Assembly: GCA_032718475.1 (NCBI GenBank)
Contig: JAUCBJ010004634.1
Location: 64,001 to 124,000, forward strand
Source: Nemertoderma westbladi
Taxonomy: Eukaryota; Xenacoelomorpha; Nemertodermatida; Nemertodermatidae
Length of the DNA stretch: 60,000 bases
Reading direction: 5' to 3'
Positions within the stretch are counted from its first letter, which is position 1. Each line of letters opens with the position of its first letter. The notes under the pieces were generated by a model. It was not told the origin of the DNA. It saw nothing but the letters and a program-made list of their open reading frames with translations, and did not search any database. Shown here piece after piece: positions 1 through 11,059 of the stretch. The position numbers and the translations under genes are program-made.

Positions 1-154
1 ACCAATATAAAACGTAATTACACTATGTACATGTACAACTTTACCGAGAGCGTGACAATGTCCGACTCAACGATAAAGATGTAACAGATTATAACAGATT
101 TATCAACGTAGACCTCGTCCAAAACTAATATTTAATCTCAATCACTTTTTACAG

Positions 155-343
155 GAGTTACATTTTATTCCGCCACACCAGAAGATAAAAAATGGAATAT
201 TTGGAAAAATGACACCAATATTACCACCTACACTCTCCCAGCCAGCGAGGTCTTACAGGCGGCATATAAATGCGAGATTAAGTTTACAAAAATTCGACAA
301 ATTCGCACTTCTAATATGTTTTGGATATACAAAACTCCGGATG
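155..343 (+). CDS. Exon 1 (in window) of a Cys-rich extracellular mosaic protein
   Basis: A 189-nt exon preceded by a polypyrimidine tract and ACAG, and followed by GTAAGT. It is open in one frame for 62 complete codons, with phase-1 introns at both ends. The translation begins VTFYSATPEDKKWNIW and ends FWIYKTPD. It has one cysteine, two tryptophans and an N-x-T glycosylation-type site (NDT). I do not recognise the domain. The symmetrical 1-1 phase is shared with all four following exons, which is typical of shuffled extracellular modules. The true start of the gene lies upstream of the window. Splice sites were read by eye; no transcript evidence is available. Confidence 0.7.
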
Positions 344-641
344 GTAAGTCGGTATGATCCTAAGGCCTAAAGGGTACATTATCTCTAACAGTAGTTTATG
401 TCAGGGGCGAGCCATAAAGTAAGTGAAATTTATACAAACTATTTAGTTTGTACAAAAAAGGCACTATAAGTTCCGTCTCCACTTGTCTCAATAATTATTG
501 TCGAATGTCAATATCTATATGCGACGCCCCTATCAAGTTTGGTGACAATAAGTGCTGCCAGTATGTTTACAGTGGGGGTGTACGGGTTATTCATTCATTT
601 TAACAAATCATATGTAAATTATTTTATATTTTGGTCAACAG

Positions 642-695
642 GTAACACCTGTGACGAAATCAAAACTGATATTTGTGTTGACGGACAAATTTCCG
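642..695 (+). CDS. Exon 2 of the Cys-rich extracellular protein
   Basis: A 54-nt microexon after TCAACAG and before a GTTAGT donor. It joins exon 1 in frame (phase 1 to phase 1) to give GNTCDEIKTDICVDGQIS. It carries two cysteines and a second N-x-T-like position at the junction. The exon is too short to call alone. It is supported by its matching phase and by flanking exons in the same frame. Confidence 0.6.
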
Positions 696-823
696 GTTAG
701 TAATATTATATAATTATATGACTAATTCTTGTCTAGGCCTATCGAGCAAATTATTTATTAGAATTTTCTAGGTTTCTCTCCGTTACATTGCTTATATGTC
801 CATCCGTTATTTCCTTCCAATAG

Positions 824-949
824 GTCAGAAGATCTGTCCGCTTGGTCACATACCAGATCCAGTCAACGTTGGCTTTTGCGTTCTGTTTCAGTGTGGGACT
901 GTGAATTCGGACCATTGCTTCACTCAGGGGAGACCTTGGAGTCTGTATG
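824..949 (+). CDS. Exon 3 of the Cys-rich extracellular protein
   Basis: A 126-nt exon between CCAATAG and GTTGGT, phase 1-1. The translation starts GQKICPLGHIPDPVNVGF, continues through CVLFQCGTVNSDHC and ends RPWSLY, with four cysteines. The CPLG opening recurs in exon 5, hinting at related modules. No domain is recognised with confidence. The donor GTTGGT is weaker than those of exons 1 and 4. Confidence 0.65.
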
Positions 950-1099
950 GTTGGTTAACTTTTAATATTAATTAGAAAAAAATAATAAAATAAATAAATA
1001 AAATAAATAATCAACTAATTTACACCAGTCAGGTTTCACACATTCTAGAAGTTGGGTGCAGGTTAGGTGCCTTATTTATTCATATTTAATACAATAAAT

Positions 1100-1350
1100 A
1101 TGTGGGGCGAGCCATGAAGAAAGGGTGGACTTATCATAGGAGTACCATTAATCAAGCCGTCCTTTTGTTAATCCTGTCGTGTACAATATTTGAACATAAA
1201 TAACTCGATCAATACTCGATGAAATCTAACCAAACTTGGTACACATGTAGTCGGGGGTAAGTAATCTAACAGAACACAAAATATTACACGCAATACATTA
1301 GACTAACGAAATCGGCCTGTAGTTAAATGGATCCCATCCCCAGGGGGTGG
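1100..1350. repeat. Interspersed repeat fragment with GTGGGGCGAGCC end
   Basis: Starts with GTGGGGCGAGCCATGAAG, nearly the same as the left terminus of the MITE at 26.29 kb. It is followed by a body with the phrase CCAAACTTGGTACACATG, typical of short non-autonomous repeats. Only one end is recognisable, so it is called a fragment. A shorter match (GGGGCGAGCCATAAAG) occurs at about 406. Confidence 0.35.
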
Positions 1351-1560
1351 GTTTCAAATGACAATTTAATGAAATATTGTAATCATCAAATATCAGTAAG
1401 CCTATCTATGTAATCAGTCTGATTTTATCAACATCCCAATTTTTTACTCATACTGTAGGGGTACAGGGTATGCCATCAAATAACTTTTGCTATTATTATG
1501 TTTATAATTAATTAATTACAGAATTTATAAAACTATCAGTTAACTTTTAAATTCTTCAAG

Positions 1561-1659
1561 GTACCAAATGCGTCACTTCCGGTGACCCTAGCAGTACTAG
1601 CTATATTTCAGTTATCGCTTATGCTCAGGATTACGATACCTTTACTCCAACATGCTTAG
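1561..1659 (+). CDS. Exon 4 of the Cys-rich extracellular protein
   Basis: A 99-nt exon preceded by TTCTTCAAG and followed by a consensus GTGAGTAAAA donor, phase 1-1. The product segment begins GTKCVTSGDPSSTSYISV and ends DTFTPTCL, with two cysteines. The next in-phase exon that I can find is 9.4 kb downstream, so the intervening repeats all lie in one intron, unless an exon is hidden among them. Confidence 0.68.
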   Translation, partial: VPNASLPVTLAVLAIFQLSLMLRITIPLLQHA

Positions 1660-1770
1660 GTGAGTAAAAATTTATAATATACATTTATTTTATATTATTT
1701 TATTAAATATAAACCATAATATTAAAATATTAAAAATACCAAAATAATACCAAAATATTAAAAATATAGA

Positions 1771-1960
1771 CCAAGCAGAAGCTTTGTCTAGTGGTGACAT
1801 TACTGTGCTGCCGATTAGGGAGCCCGGGTTCGATCCCTAGATGGGGCAGCACTATTTGGGCACAGTGCTTTAAATGCCGCAGCCTAGCCCAACCCCGGAT
1901 TTCATCCTTCAGTGGTCGATAAATGGGAAACAAGGCAACTTGGGAAACAGAGTGGAAGTG
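1771..1960 (+). repeat. tRNA-derived SINE
   Basis: Box A-like TCTAGTGGTGA at 1787-1797 and a perfect box B, GGTTCGATCC, at 1827-1836 lie about 40 nt apart, as in an internal Pol III promoter. The words around both boxes (GTCTAGTGGT and GCCCGGGTTCGAT) resemble tRNA-Glu. The segment 1805-1852 can fold as a hairpin closed by GTGCTGCC and GGCAGCAC. There is no complete cloverleaf, so it is a SINE head and not a tRNA gene. The 3' limit is uncertain because no A-tail or target duplication was identified. Confidence 0.55.
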
Positions 1961-2219
1961 TTCGCGGTATTTCAACTTTTCCTAACGCGAGTTGAATATT
2001 TTTTGGATTTATTTAAAATGAATATTCCGATATCACTACTGGGTGCGGGAACATGGGATTTGGGCACATTCAATGGACTGTGGGTGATTTATGGGCGAAT
2101 ATTGGGGCGACTTACGGGGTACGGGACTCATTTCATGTATTTAAGGGCCAGAGGTGGGAGGTAAATTTAAGCAGTATTCAGGTTTAAATGATTACTATTA
2201 GGCCTAGCCAACTTCCTGC

Positions 2220-3200
2220 TGCCTGTAGAGGTGGATTTGGTAACTCGCTAGGTCTAAAGGACAAGGACTGCACTTAGTGGTCCCTGTCCAACAGCAGTTA
2301 TTACGAGCCTGAAAAGGACATCGGAAAGTCTGCTGCTTGTGTCAGGGATTTGCGACGGGAACCGACGACAGACCCCTAGCCAAGCCGTACTGGTTCCTGA
2401 CCGATCCCTTCGGGGTTCGGGAAGGGTGGGATGGACACGCGAATGGGTTGACCGACTAACGGAGGAAGGGTTCGACGAGGACTGCCTTCTGGAAGTGGGT
2501 TCCACGACCGGCGTTAGTACGAGCTTGGATCGTAAGGACTCGGAAAACCACCAACCGTTGGGGCTCACGATGGGCTGACAGACACCTTGCCAACGACACG
2601 CGAACGGGTCGACCGACTAACGGAGGAAGGGTTCGACGAGGACTGCCTTCCTGAAGTGGGTTCCACGACTGGTGTTAGTACGAGCTCGGATCGTAAGGAC
2701 TCGGAAAACCACCAACCGTTGGGGCTCACGACGGGCTGACAGACCCCTTGCCAAGCCGTACTGGTTCCTGACCGATCCCTACGGGGTTCGGGAAGGGTGG
2801 GATGGACACGCAACGGGGTCGAAAGACAAAGGACTGGACTCTACTGGCCTGCCGACTGTTTGGAGCAGCTTCTCGGCTGCCGAAGCGACTACGAGCCTGA
2901 ATAAGGACTCGGAAAGCCTAGGTGGTTGGGTCTCTGCGATGAACCGACGGACCCCTAGCCAAGCCGTACTGGTTCCTGATGATCGATCCCTTCGGGGTTC
3001 GGGAAGGGTGGTACGGACACGCAACCGGGTCTACCGACTGGACCGACCCTTAGCCAAGCCGTACTGGTTCCTGATGACCGATCCCTTCGGGGTTCGGGAA
3101 GGGTGGGACGGACACGCAACAGGGTCGACCGACACCAACACTACGGTACCGAGACTAGGACCGGGGGAAAATTGGGGAACATTAGTTAGGCTAAAATCTG
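2220..3200 (+). repeat. GC-rich composite minisatellite
   Basis: About 1 kb, clearly more GC-rich than its surroundings, built from shuffled modules. Module A, GCCAAGCCGTACTGGTTCC plus a CCCTTCGGGGTTCGGGAAGGG-like hairpin segment, occurs at about 2381, 2751, 2958 and 3054. Module B, beginning GGAAGGGTTCGACGAGGACT, occurs at 2464 and 2624. A shorter module with GACTCGGAAA also recurs. Several opposite-strand frames are open only because the modules repeat, so I do not call a gene. Origin unknown. Confidence 0.75.
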
Positions 3201-3500
3201 AGCGAACAGTGGGTAATTAAATAATGTACTGTAGGGATTTATATTGTCGTGTTCTATTATTGTGAATATTTGGTGTATATTGGTTTGGGGAAGCCCAACT
3301 TATTCTCAATCAAGGCTCAACTGTAGGGAAGTTACATTAAAGAGTATATCCAACCAATGAAACTTTTCCTCAACCGCAATCTTGCATTTAAGAACGTATT
3401 CCTTCTCCACTACCAATATCCGGTGACTGGCCGGGATTCCGTGGTCTGAAAAGTTCCGCCTCCAGCATCGGCGTTTTCCCCCATGTTGTCAGGAATAACG

Positions 3501-3580
3501 GCAACAGGAAGGGTTTACTGTGGAAGATCACCCATGGTCACCACCATGGGTGATCTTCCACAGTAAACCCTTCCTGTTGC
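3501..3580. repeat. Perfect 38-bp-arm palindrome
   Basis: Bases 3501-3538 and 3543-3580 are exact reverse complements separated by a 4-nt spacer (CACC). The arms contain the minisatellite core (GTTTACTGTGGAAGATCACC), so one arm is an inverted repeat unit at the left edge of the array, where all later units are in one orientation. This could extrude as a cruciform or form a long RNA hairpin. Confidence 0.95.
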
Positions 3581-5346
3581 AGACATTCCTTTAGGAAACA
3601 GAGTGGAATGGTTTACTGTGGAAGATCACCCATGGTGGTGAACAGGCATTCCTTTAGAAAACAGAGTGGAAGGGTTTACTGTGGAAGGTCACCCATGGTG
3701 GTGAACAGGAAACAGAGTGGAATGGTTTACTGTGGAAGATCACCCATGGTGGTGAACAGGCATTCCTTTAGAAAACAGAGTGGAAGGGTTTACTGTGGAA
3801 GGTCACCCATGGTGGTGAACAGGCATTCCTTTAGGAAACACAGTGGAAGGGTTTATTGTGGAAGATCACCCATGGTGGTGAACAGGCATTCCTTTAGGAA
3901 TCATAGTGGAAGGGTTTACTGTGGAAGATCACCCATGGTGGTGAACAGGCATTCCTTTAGGAAACAGAGTGGAAGGGTTTACTGTGGAAGATCACCCATG
4001 GTGGTGAACAGGCATTCCTTTAGGAAACACAGTGTAAGTGTTTACTGTGGAAGATCACCCGTGGTGGTGAACAGGCATTCCTTTAGGAAACGGAGTGGAA
4101 GGGTTTACTGTGGAAGATCACTCATGGTGGTGAACTGGCATTCCTTTAGGAAACAGAGTGGAAGGGTTTACTGTGGAAGATCACTCATGGTGGTGAACAG
4201 GCATTCCTTTAGGAAACAGAGTGGAAGGGTTTACTGTGGAAGAGCACCCATGGTGGTGAACAGACATTCCTTTAGGAAACAGAGTGGAAGGGTTTACTGT
4301 GGAAGATCACCCATGGTGATGAACGGGCATTCCTTAGGAAACAAAAAGTGGAAGGGTTTACTGTGTACTGTGGAAGATCACCCATGGTGATAAACAGGCA
4401 TTCCTTTAGGAAACAAAGTGGAAGGGTTTACTGTGGAAGATCACCCATGGTGGTGAACAGGCATTCCTTTAGGAAACGGAGTTGATGTGTTTAATGTGGA
4501 ATTTCACCCATGGTGGTGAACAGGCATTCCTTTAGGAAACAGAGTGGAAAGGTTTACTGTGGAAGATCACCCATGGTGTTGAACAGGCATTCCTTTAGGA
4601 AACAGAGTGGAAGGGTTTACTGTGGAAGATCACCCATGGTGGTGAACAGGCATTCCTTTAGGAAACGGAGTTGATGTGTTTACTGTGGAATTTAACCCAT
4701 GGTGGTGAACAGGCATTCATTTAGGAAACAGAGTGGAAAGGTTTACAGTGGAAGATCAACCATGGTGGAGAACAGGCATTCCTTTAGGAAACACAGTGGA
4801 AGGGTGTACTATGGAAGATCACCCATGGTGGTTAACAGGCATTCCTTTAGGAAACGGAGTGGAAGGGTTTACTGTGGAAGATTACCAATGGTGGAGAACA
4901 TGCATTCCTTTAGAAAACAGAGAGGAAGGGTTTACAGTGGAAGATCAGACATGGTGGTGAACAGGCATTCCTTTAGGAAACAGAGTGGAAGGGTTTGTGT
5001 GGAAGATCACGTGGTGAACAGGCACTCTTTTAGGAAACAGAGTGGAAGGGTTTACTGTGGAAGATCACACATGGTGGTGTACAGGCATTCCTTTAGGAGA
5101 CAGAGTGGAAGGGTTTGTGTGGAAGATCACGTGGTTAACAGGCACTCTTTTAGTAAACAGAGTGGAAGGGTTAGTGTGGAAGATCACGTGGTGAACAGGC
5201 ACTCTTTTAGGAAACAGAGTGGAAAGGTGTACTGTGGAAGATCACCCATGGTGGTGAACAGGCATTCCTTTTGGAAACAGAGTGGATGGTTTACTGTGGA
5301 AGATCACCCATAGTGGTGAACAGGCATTCCTTTAGGAAACAGAGTG

Positions 5347-5580
5347 GAAGGGTTTGTGTGGAAGATCACGCGGTGAACAGGCACTCTTTTAGGAAACAGA
5401 GTAGAAGGGTTTGTGTGGAAAATCACGTGGTGAACCAGCACTCTTTTAGGAAACAGAGTGGAAAGGTGTACTGTGGAAGATCACCCATGGTGACGAACAA
5501 GCATTCCTTTAGGAAACAGAGTGGATGGATTTACAGTGGAAGATCACTCACGGTGGTGAACAAGCATTCCTTTAGGAAAC
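5347..5580 (+). repeat. Higher-order block, copy 1, in the minisatellite
   Basis: A run of four distinctive variant units (containing ATCACGCGGTGAAC, AATCACGTGGTGAACCAGC, GTGACGAACAAGC and CACTCACGGTGGTGAAC). It is repeated in the same order and almost without change at 6474-6707 and 7854-8087, with partial versions at about 8240 and 8600. This shows segmental amplification of multi-unit blocks as well as single-unit slippage. Confidence 0.85.
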
Positions 5581-6473
5581 AGAGTGGAAGGGTTTACTGT
5601 GGAAGAGCACCCATGGTGGTGAACAGACATTCCTTTAGGAAACAGAGTGGAAGGGTTTACTGTGGAAGATCACCCATGGTGGTGAACTGGCATTTCTTTA
5701 GGAAACAGAGTGGAAGGGTTTACTGTGGAAGATCACCCATGGTGATGAACAGGCATTCCTTTAGGAAACAAAGAGTTGAAGGATTTACTGTGGAAGATCA
5801 CCCATGGTGGTGAACTGGCATTTCTTTAGGAAACAGAGTGGAAGGGTTTACTGTGGAAGATCACCCATGGTGATGAACAGGCATTCCTTAGGAAACAAAG
5901 AGTGGAAGGGTTTACTGTGGAAGATCACCCATGGTGGTGAACTGGCATTTCTTTAGGAAACAGAGTGGAAGGGTTTACTGTGGAAGATCACCCATGGTGA
6001 TGAACAAGCATTCCTTTATGAAACAGAGTGGAAGGGTTTATTGTAAAAGAGCACCCATGGTGGTGAACAGGCATTCCTTAGGAAACAAAGAGTGGAAGGG
6101 TTTACTGTGGAAGATCACCCATGGTGGTGAACTGGCATTTCTTTAGGAAACAGAGTGGAAGGGTTTACTGTGGAAGATCACCCATGGTGGTGAACAGGCA
6201 TTCCTTTAGGAAACATAATGGAAGGGTTTACTGTGGAAGATCACCCATGGTGGTGAACAGACATTCCTTTAGGAAACAGAGTGGAAGGGTTTACTGTGGA
6301 AGATCACCCATGGTGATGAACAGGCATTCCTTAGGAAACAAAGAGTGGAAGGGTTTACTGTGGAAGATCACCCATGGTGGTGAACTGGCATTTCTTTAGG
6401 AAACAGAGTGGAAGGGTTTACTGTGGAAGAGCACCCATGGTGGTGAACAGACATTCCTTTAGGAAACAGAGTG

Positions 6474-6707
6474 GAAGGGTTTGTGTGGAAGATCACGCGG
6501 TGAACAGGCACTCTTTTAGGAAACAGAGTAGAAGGGTTTGTGTGGAAAATCACGTGGTGAACCAGCACTCTTTTAGGAAACAGAGTGGAAAGGTGTACTG
6601 TGGAAGATCACCCATGGTGACGAACAAGCATTCCTTTAGGAAACAGAGTGGATGGATTTACAGTGGAAGATCACTCACGGTGGTGAACAAGCATTCCTTT
6701 AGGAAAC
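6474..6707 (+). repeat. Higher-order block, copy 2, in the minisatellite
   Basis: Same ordered set of variant units as the block at 5347-5580, about 1127 bp further on. Flanking units differ, so the duplicated segment is bounded within the array. Confidence 0.85.
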
Positions 6708-7853
6708 AGAGTGGAAGGGTTTACTGTGGAAGATCACCCATGGTGGTGAACTGGCATTTCTTTAGGAAACGGAGTGGAAGGGTTTACTGTGGAAGATCAC
6801 CCATGGTGGTGAACTGGCATTTCTTTAGGAAACAGAGTGGAAGGGTTTACTGTGGAAGATCACCCATGGTGATGAACAGGCATTCCTTTAGGAAACAAAG
6901 AGTTGAAGGATTTACTGTGGAAGATCACCCATGGTGATGAACAGGCATTCCTTAGGAAACAAAGAGTGGAAGGGTTTACTGTGGAAGATCACCCATGGTG
7001 GTGAACTGGCATTTCTTTAGGAAACAGAGTGGAAGGGTTTACTGTGGAAGATCACCCATGGTGATGAACAGGCATTCCTTAGGAAACAAAGAGTGGAAGG
7101 GTTTACTGTGGAAGATCACCCATGGTGGTGAACTGGCATTTCTTTAGGAAACAGAGTGGAAGGGTTTACTGTGGAAGATCACCCATGGTGATGAACAAGC
7201 ATTCCTTTATGAAACAGAGTGGAAGGGTTTATTGTAAAAGAGCACCCATGGTGGTGAACAGGCATTCCTTAGGAAACAAAGAGTGGAAGGGTTTACTGTG
7301 GAAGATCACCCATGGTGGTGAAGAGGCATTCCTTTAGGAAACATAATGGAAGGGTTTACTGTGGAAGATCACCCATGGTGGTGAACAGACATTCCTTTAG
7401 GAAACAGAGTGGAAGGGTTTACTGTGGAAGATCACCCATGGTGGTGAACAGGCATTCCTTTAGGAAACATAATGGAAGGGTTTACTGTGGAAGATCACCC
7501 ATGGTGGTGAACAGACATTCCTTTAGGAAACAGAGTGGAAGGGTTTACTGTGGAAGATCACCCATGGTGATGAACAGGCATTCCTTTAGGAAACAGAGTG
7601 GAAGGGTTTACTGTGGAAGATCACCCATGGTGGTGAACAGGCATTCCTTTAGGAAACATAATGGAAGGGTTTACTGTGGAAGATCACCCATGGTGGTGAA
7701 CAGACATTCCTTTAGGAAACAGAGTGGAAGGGTTTACTGTGGAAGATCACCCATGGTGATGAACAGGCATTCCTTAGGAAACAAAGAGTGGAAGGGTTTA
7801 CTGTGGAAGATCACCCATGGTGGTGAACAGACATTCCTTTAGGAAACAGAGTG

Positions 7854-8087
7854 GAAGGGTTTGTGTGGAAGATCACGCGGTGAACAGGCACTCTTTTAGG
7901 AAACAGAGTAGAAGGGTTTGTGTGGAAAATCACGTGGTGAACCAGCACTCTTTTAGGAAACAGAGTGGAAAGGTGTACTGTGGAAGATCACCCATGGTGA
8001 CGAACAAGCATTCCTTTAGGAAACAGAGTGGATGGATTTACAGTGGAAGATCACTCACGGTGGTGAACAAGCATTCCTTTAGGAAAC
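7854..8087 (+). repeat. Higher-order block, copy 3, in the minisatellite
   Basis: Third copy of the ordered variant-unit block, 1380 bp after copy 2. The unequal spacing between copies argues for more than one duplication event or for later unit gain and loss between them. Confidence 0.85.
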
Positions 8088-10224
8088 AGAGTGGAAGGGT
8101 TTACTGTGGAAGAGCACCCATGGTGGTGAACAGACATTCCTTTAGGAAACAGAGTGGAAGGGTTTACTGTGGAAGAGCACCCATGGTGGTGAACAGACAT
8201 TCCTTTAGGAAACAGAGTGGAAGGGTTTACTGTGGAAGATCACGTGGTGAACCAGCACTCTTTTAGGATACAGAGTGGAAAGGTGTACTGTGGAAGATCA
8301 CCCATGGTGACGAACAAGCATTCCTTTAGGAAACAGAGTGGATGGGTTTACAGTGGAAGATCACCCATGGTGATGAACAGGCATTCCTTAGAAAACAAAG
8401 AGTGGAATGGTTTACTGTGGAAGAACACCCATGGTGATGAACTGGCATTCCTTTAGGAAACAGATTGGAAGGGTTTACTGTGGAAGAGCACCCATGGTGG
8501 TGAACAGACATTCCTTTAGGAAACAGAGTGGAAGGGTTTACTGTGGAAGATCACCCATGGTGGTGAACAGGCACTCTTTAAGGAAACACAGTGGAAGGGT
8601 TTGTGTGGAAGATCACGTGGTGAACCAGCACTCTTTTAGGATACAGAGTGGAAAGGTGTACTGTGGAAGATCACCCATGGTGACGAACAAGCATTCCTTT
8701 AGGAAACAGAGTGGATGGGTTTACAGTGGAAGATCACTCACGGTGGTGAACAAGCATTCCTTTAGGAAACAGAGTGGAAGGGTTTACTGTGGAAGATCAC
8801 CCATGGTGGTGAACTGGCATTTCTTTAGGAAACGGAGTGGAAGGGTTTACTGTGGAAGATCACCCATGGTGGTGAACTGGCATTTCTTTAGGAAACAGAG
8901 TGGAAGGGTTTACTGTGGAAGATCACCCATGGTGATGAACAGGCATTCCTTTAGGAAACAAAGAGTGGAAGGATTTACTGTGGGAGATCACCCATGGTGG
9001 TGAACAGGCATTCCTTTAGGAAACAAAGAGTGGACGGGTTTACTGTGGAAGATCACCCATTGTGGTGAACTGGCATTCCTTTAGGAAACAGAGTGGAAGG
9101 GTTTACTGTGGAAGATCACCCATGGTGGTGAACAGGCATTCCTTTAGGAAACAAAGAGTGGAAGGGTTTACTGTGGAAGATCACCCATTGTGGTGAACAG
9201 GCATTCCTTTAGGAAACAGAGTGGAAGGGTTTACTGTGGAAGATCACCCATGGTGATGAACAGGCATTCCTTTAGGAAACAGAGTGGAAGGGTTTACTGT
9301 GGAAGATCACCCATTGTGGTGAACAGGCATTCCTTTAGGAAACAGAGTGGAAGGGTTTACTGTGGAAGATCACCCATGGTGGTGAACAGGCATTCCTTTA
9401 GGAAACAGAGTGGAAGGGTTTACTGTGGAAGATCACCCATTGTGGTGAACAGGCATTCCTTTAGGAAACAGAGTGGAAGGGTTACTGTGGAAGATCACCC
9501 ATGGTGGTGAACAGGCATTCCTTTAGGAAACAGAGTGGAAGGGTTTACTGTGGAAGATCACCCATGGTGGTGAACAGGCATTCCTTTAGGAAACAGAGTG
9601 GAAGGGTTTACTGTGGAAGATCACCCACGGTGGTGAACTGGCATTTCTTTAGGAAACAGAGTGGAAGGGTTTACTGTGGAAGATCACCCATGGTGATGAA
9701 CAGGCATTCCTTTAGGAAACAGAGTGGAAGGATTTACTGTGGGAGATCACCCATGGTGGTGAACAGGCATTCCTTTAGGAAACAGAGTGGAAGGGTTTAC
9801 TGTGGAAGATCACCCATTGTGGTGAACAGGCATTCCTTTAGGAAACAGAGTGGAAGGGTTTACTGTGGAAGATCACCCATGGTGGTGAACAGGCATTCCT
9901 TTAGGAAACAGAGTGGAAGGGTTTACTGTGGAAGATCACCCATTGTGGTGAACAGGCATTCCTTTAGGAAACAGAGTGGAAGGGTTTACTGTGGAAGATC
10001 ACCCATGGTGATGAACAGGCATTCCTTTAGGAAACAGAGTGGAAGGGTTTACTGTGGAAGATCACCCATTGTGGTGAACAGGCATTCCTTTAGGAAACAG
10101 AGTGGAAGGGTTTACTGTGGAAGATCACCCATGGTGGTGAACAGGCATTCCTTTAGGAAACAGAGTGGAAGGGTTTACTGTGGAAGATCACCCATTGTGG
10201 TGAACAGGCATTCCCTTCCATTAA

Positions 10225-10939
10225 GGGGGGGGGGGGGGGGGGGGGGGTACACCATTTTGATCCAAAATATGTCGAAATTTGTTTATGGTCTAATATAATG
10301 CACCATTGAATGGTGTTTCCAAATCTGAAAACCGCTATTTAATAGCTCTTTTAGTTTTCAAGTTATATAAATTTCCATTTAGGCAATCCTATTGAAATTA
10401 CTATTACTATGTATAATGAAAGGTCGATTATCTCCAAATATTTTTTTTATGAAATTGTCAACTTCAAAACCCTAATACTTCTACAAATTTTGAGTAATTA
10501 GTGTGAAATTTTCTGTGGGTGTCTAGATAGCCACCCTGCATAAAAGTATCAGACAACTTTTCGAAATTTTTTGTTAATAAAATGTAATACTATTTATAAC
10601 AAACCTAAAAGTTTGCATAAATTTTCAGCGCCACCTAGCGGTGCAGAATTATTTTAACAAAATTTCGCCTGATAAATATGTTGCCCCATCTTTGATCTAT
10701 CATATAAAAAAACTTTCATGTGATTAGGTTCAAAACTGTAAAAGCCCTGGGTTTTAAGCGCAACCAAATTTTTTTTATTGTTAACTAGTATTAACTAATA
10801 TTTAATACCGAAAAAAATGTTTTTTCTGACCTGTTATGTAGAATAGCATTTTAGGCACCTATATACCAAATTTTAGCCAAAACCAAACAATTTTGAAACG
10901 CTGAGAGTGATAAATCGAAGAGTTGTCCGAAAATGGTGT

Positions 10940-10973
<34 letters not shown>

Positions 10974-10977
10974 ACCC
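10225..10977. mobile_element. TTAA-flanked MITE with poly-G/poly-C termini
   Basis: The 753-bp segment is bounded by TTAA on both sides (10221-10224 and 10978-10981). Its termini are inverted: a 23-G run followed by TACACCATTTT on the left, and AAAATGGTGTA followed by 33 C, A and CCC on the right. TTAA duplication is the signature of piggyBac-type integration, and no transposase frame is present. A GCGCCACCTAGCGG word resembling a CTCF core lies at about 10629. A second stretch of 13 C with another CCTTAATAACATAT word follows at 10990-11018, apparently a local duplication of the right edge. Confidence 0.75.
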
Positions 10978-11059
10978 TTAATAACATATCCCCCCCCCCC
11001 CCTTAATAACATATTCCCATTAATATAATTTTACACTTTTTTAAATCTTGAATCTTTAG

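Larger units (their letters stand above)
3582..10213 (+). repeat. 63-bp minisatellite array (about 105 units)
   Basis: Tandem head-to-tail units of 63 bp built on GGTTTACTGTGGAAGATCAC, CCATGGTGGTGAACAGG and CATTCCTTTAGGAAACAGAG. Variants include shorter units lacking the CCATGG segment (GTTTGTGTGGAAGATCACG) and longer ones with an AAAGAG insertion. The unit length is a multiple of three and one frame lacks stops (GRVYCGRSPMVVNRHSFRKQ plus Ser), so long open frames appear. Indel units break these repeatedly and no splice or start context supports coding. The strand is purine-rich. The right end degenerates at GGCATTCCCTTCC, immediately before a MITE. Confidence 0.97.
1660..11059 (+). other. 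9.4-kb repeat-filled intron
   Basis: Inferred intron joining exons 4 and 5 of the same phase. It contains the SINE at 1.77 kb, a GC-rich composite minisatellite at 2.2-3.2 kb, the palindrome and 63-bp minisatellite at 3.5-10.2 kb and a TTAA-flanked MITE at 10.2-11.0 kb. The other introns seen in this gene are only 128-611 nt, so expansion is confined to this one. Without RNA data I cannot exclude that exons 4 and 5 belong to different genes. The phase match and the shared Cys-rich character argue for one gene. Confidence 0.5.

Noticed and set aside
1779-1855. A functional tRNA-Glu-like gene
   Set aside because: Boxes A and B are good but no full cloverleaf with acceptor, D, anticodon and T stems can be drawn, so a SINE fits better.
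2220-3200. rRNA or rDNA spacer
   Set aside because: A TTAGTACGAG word and the GC content suggested it, but no extended rRNA match could be followed.
3582-10213. CRISPR array
   Set aside because: Units are contiguous without unique spacers, and the context is eukaryotic.
3608-10298. Series of long ORFs (up to 265 codons) reading GRVYCGRSPMVVN-type repeats
   Set aside because: They arise because the 63-bp unit is a multiple of three without stops. Indel units break the frame many times, and there is no start or splice context.
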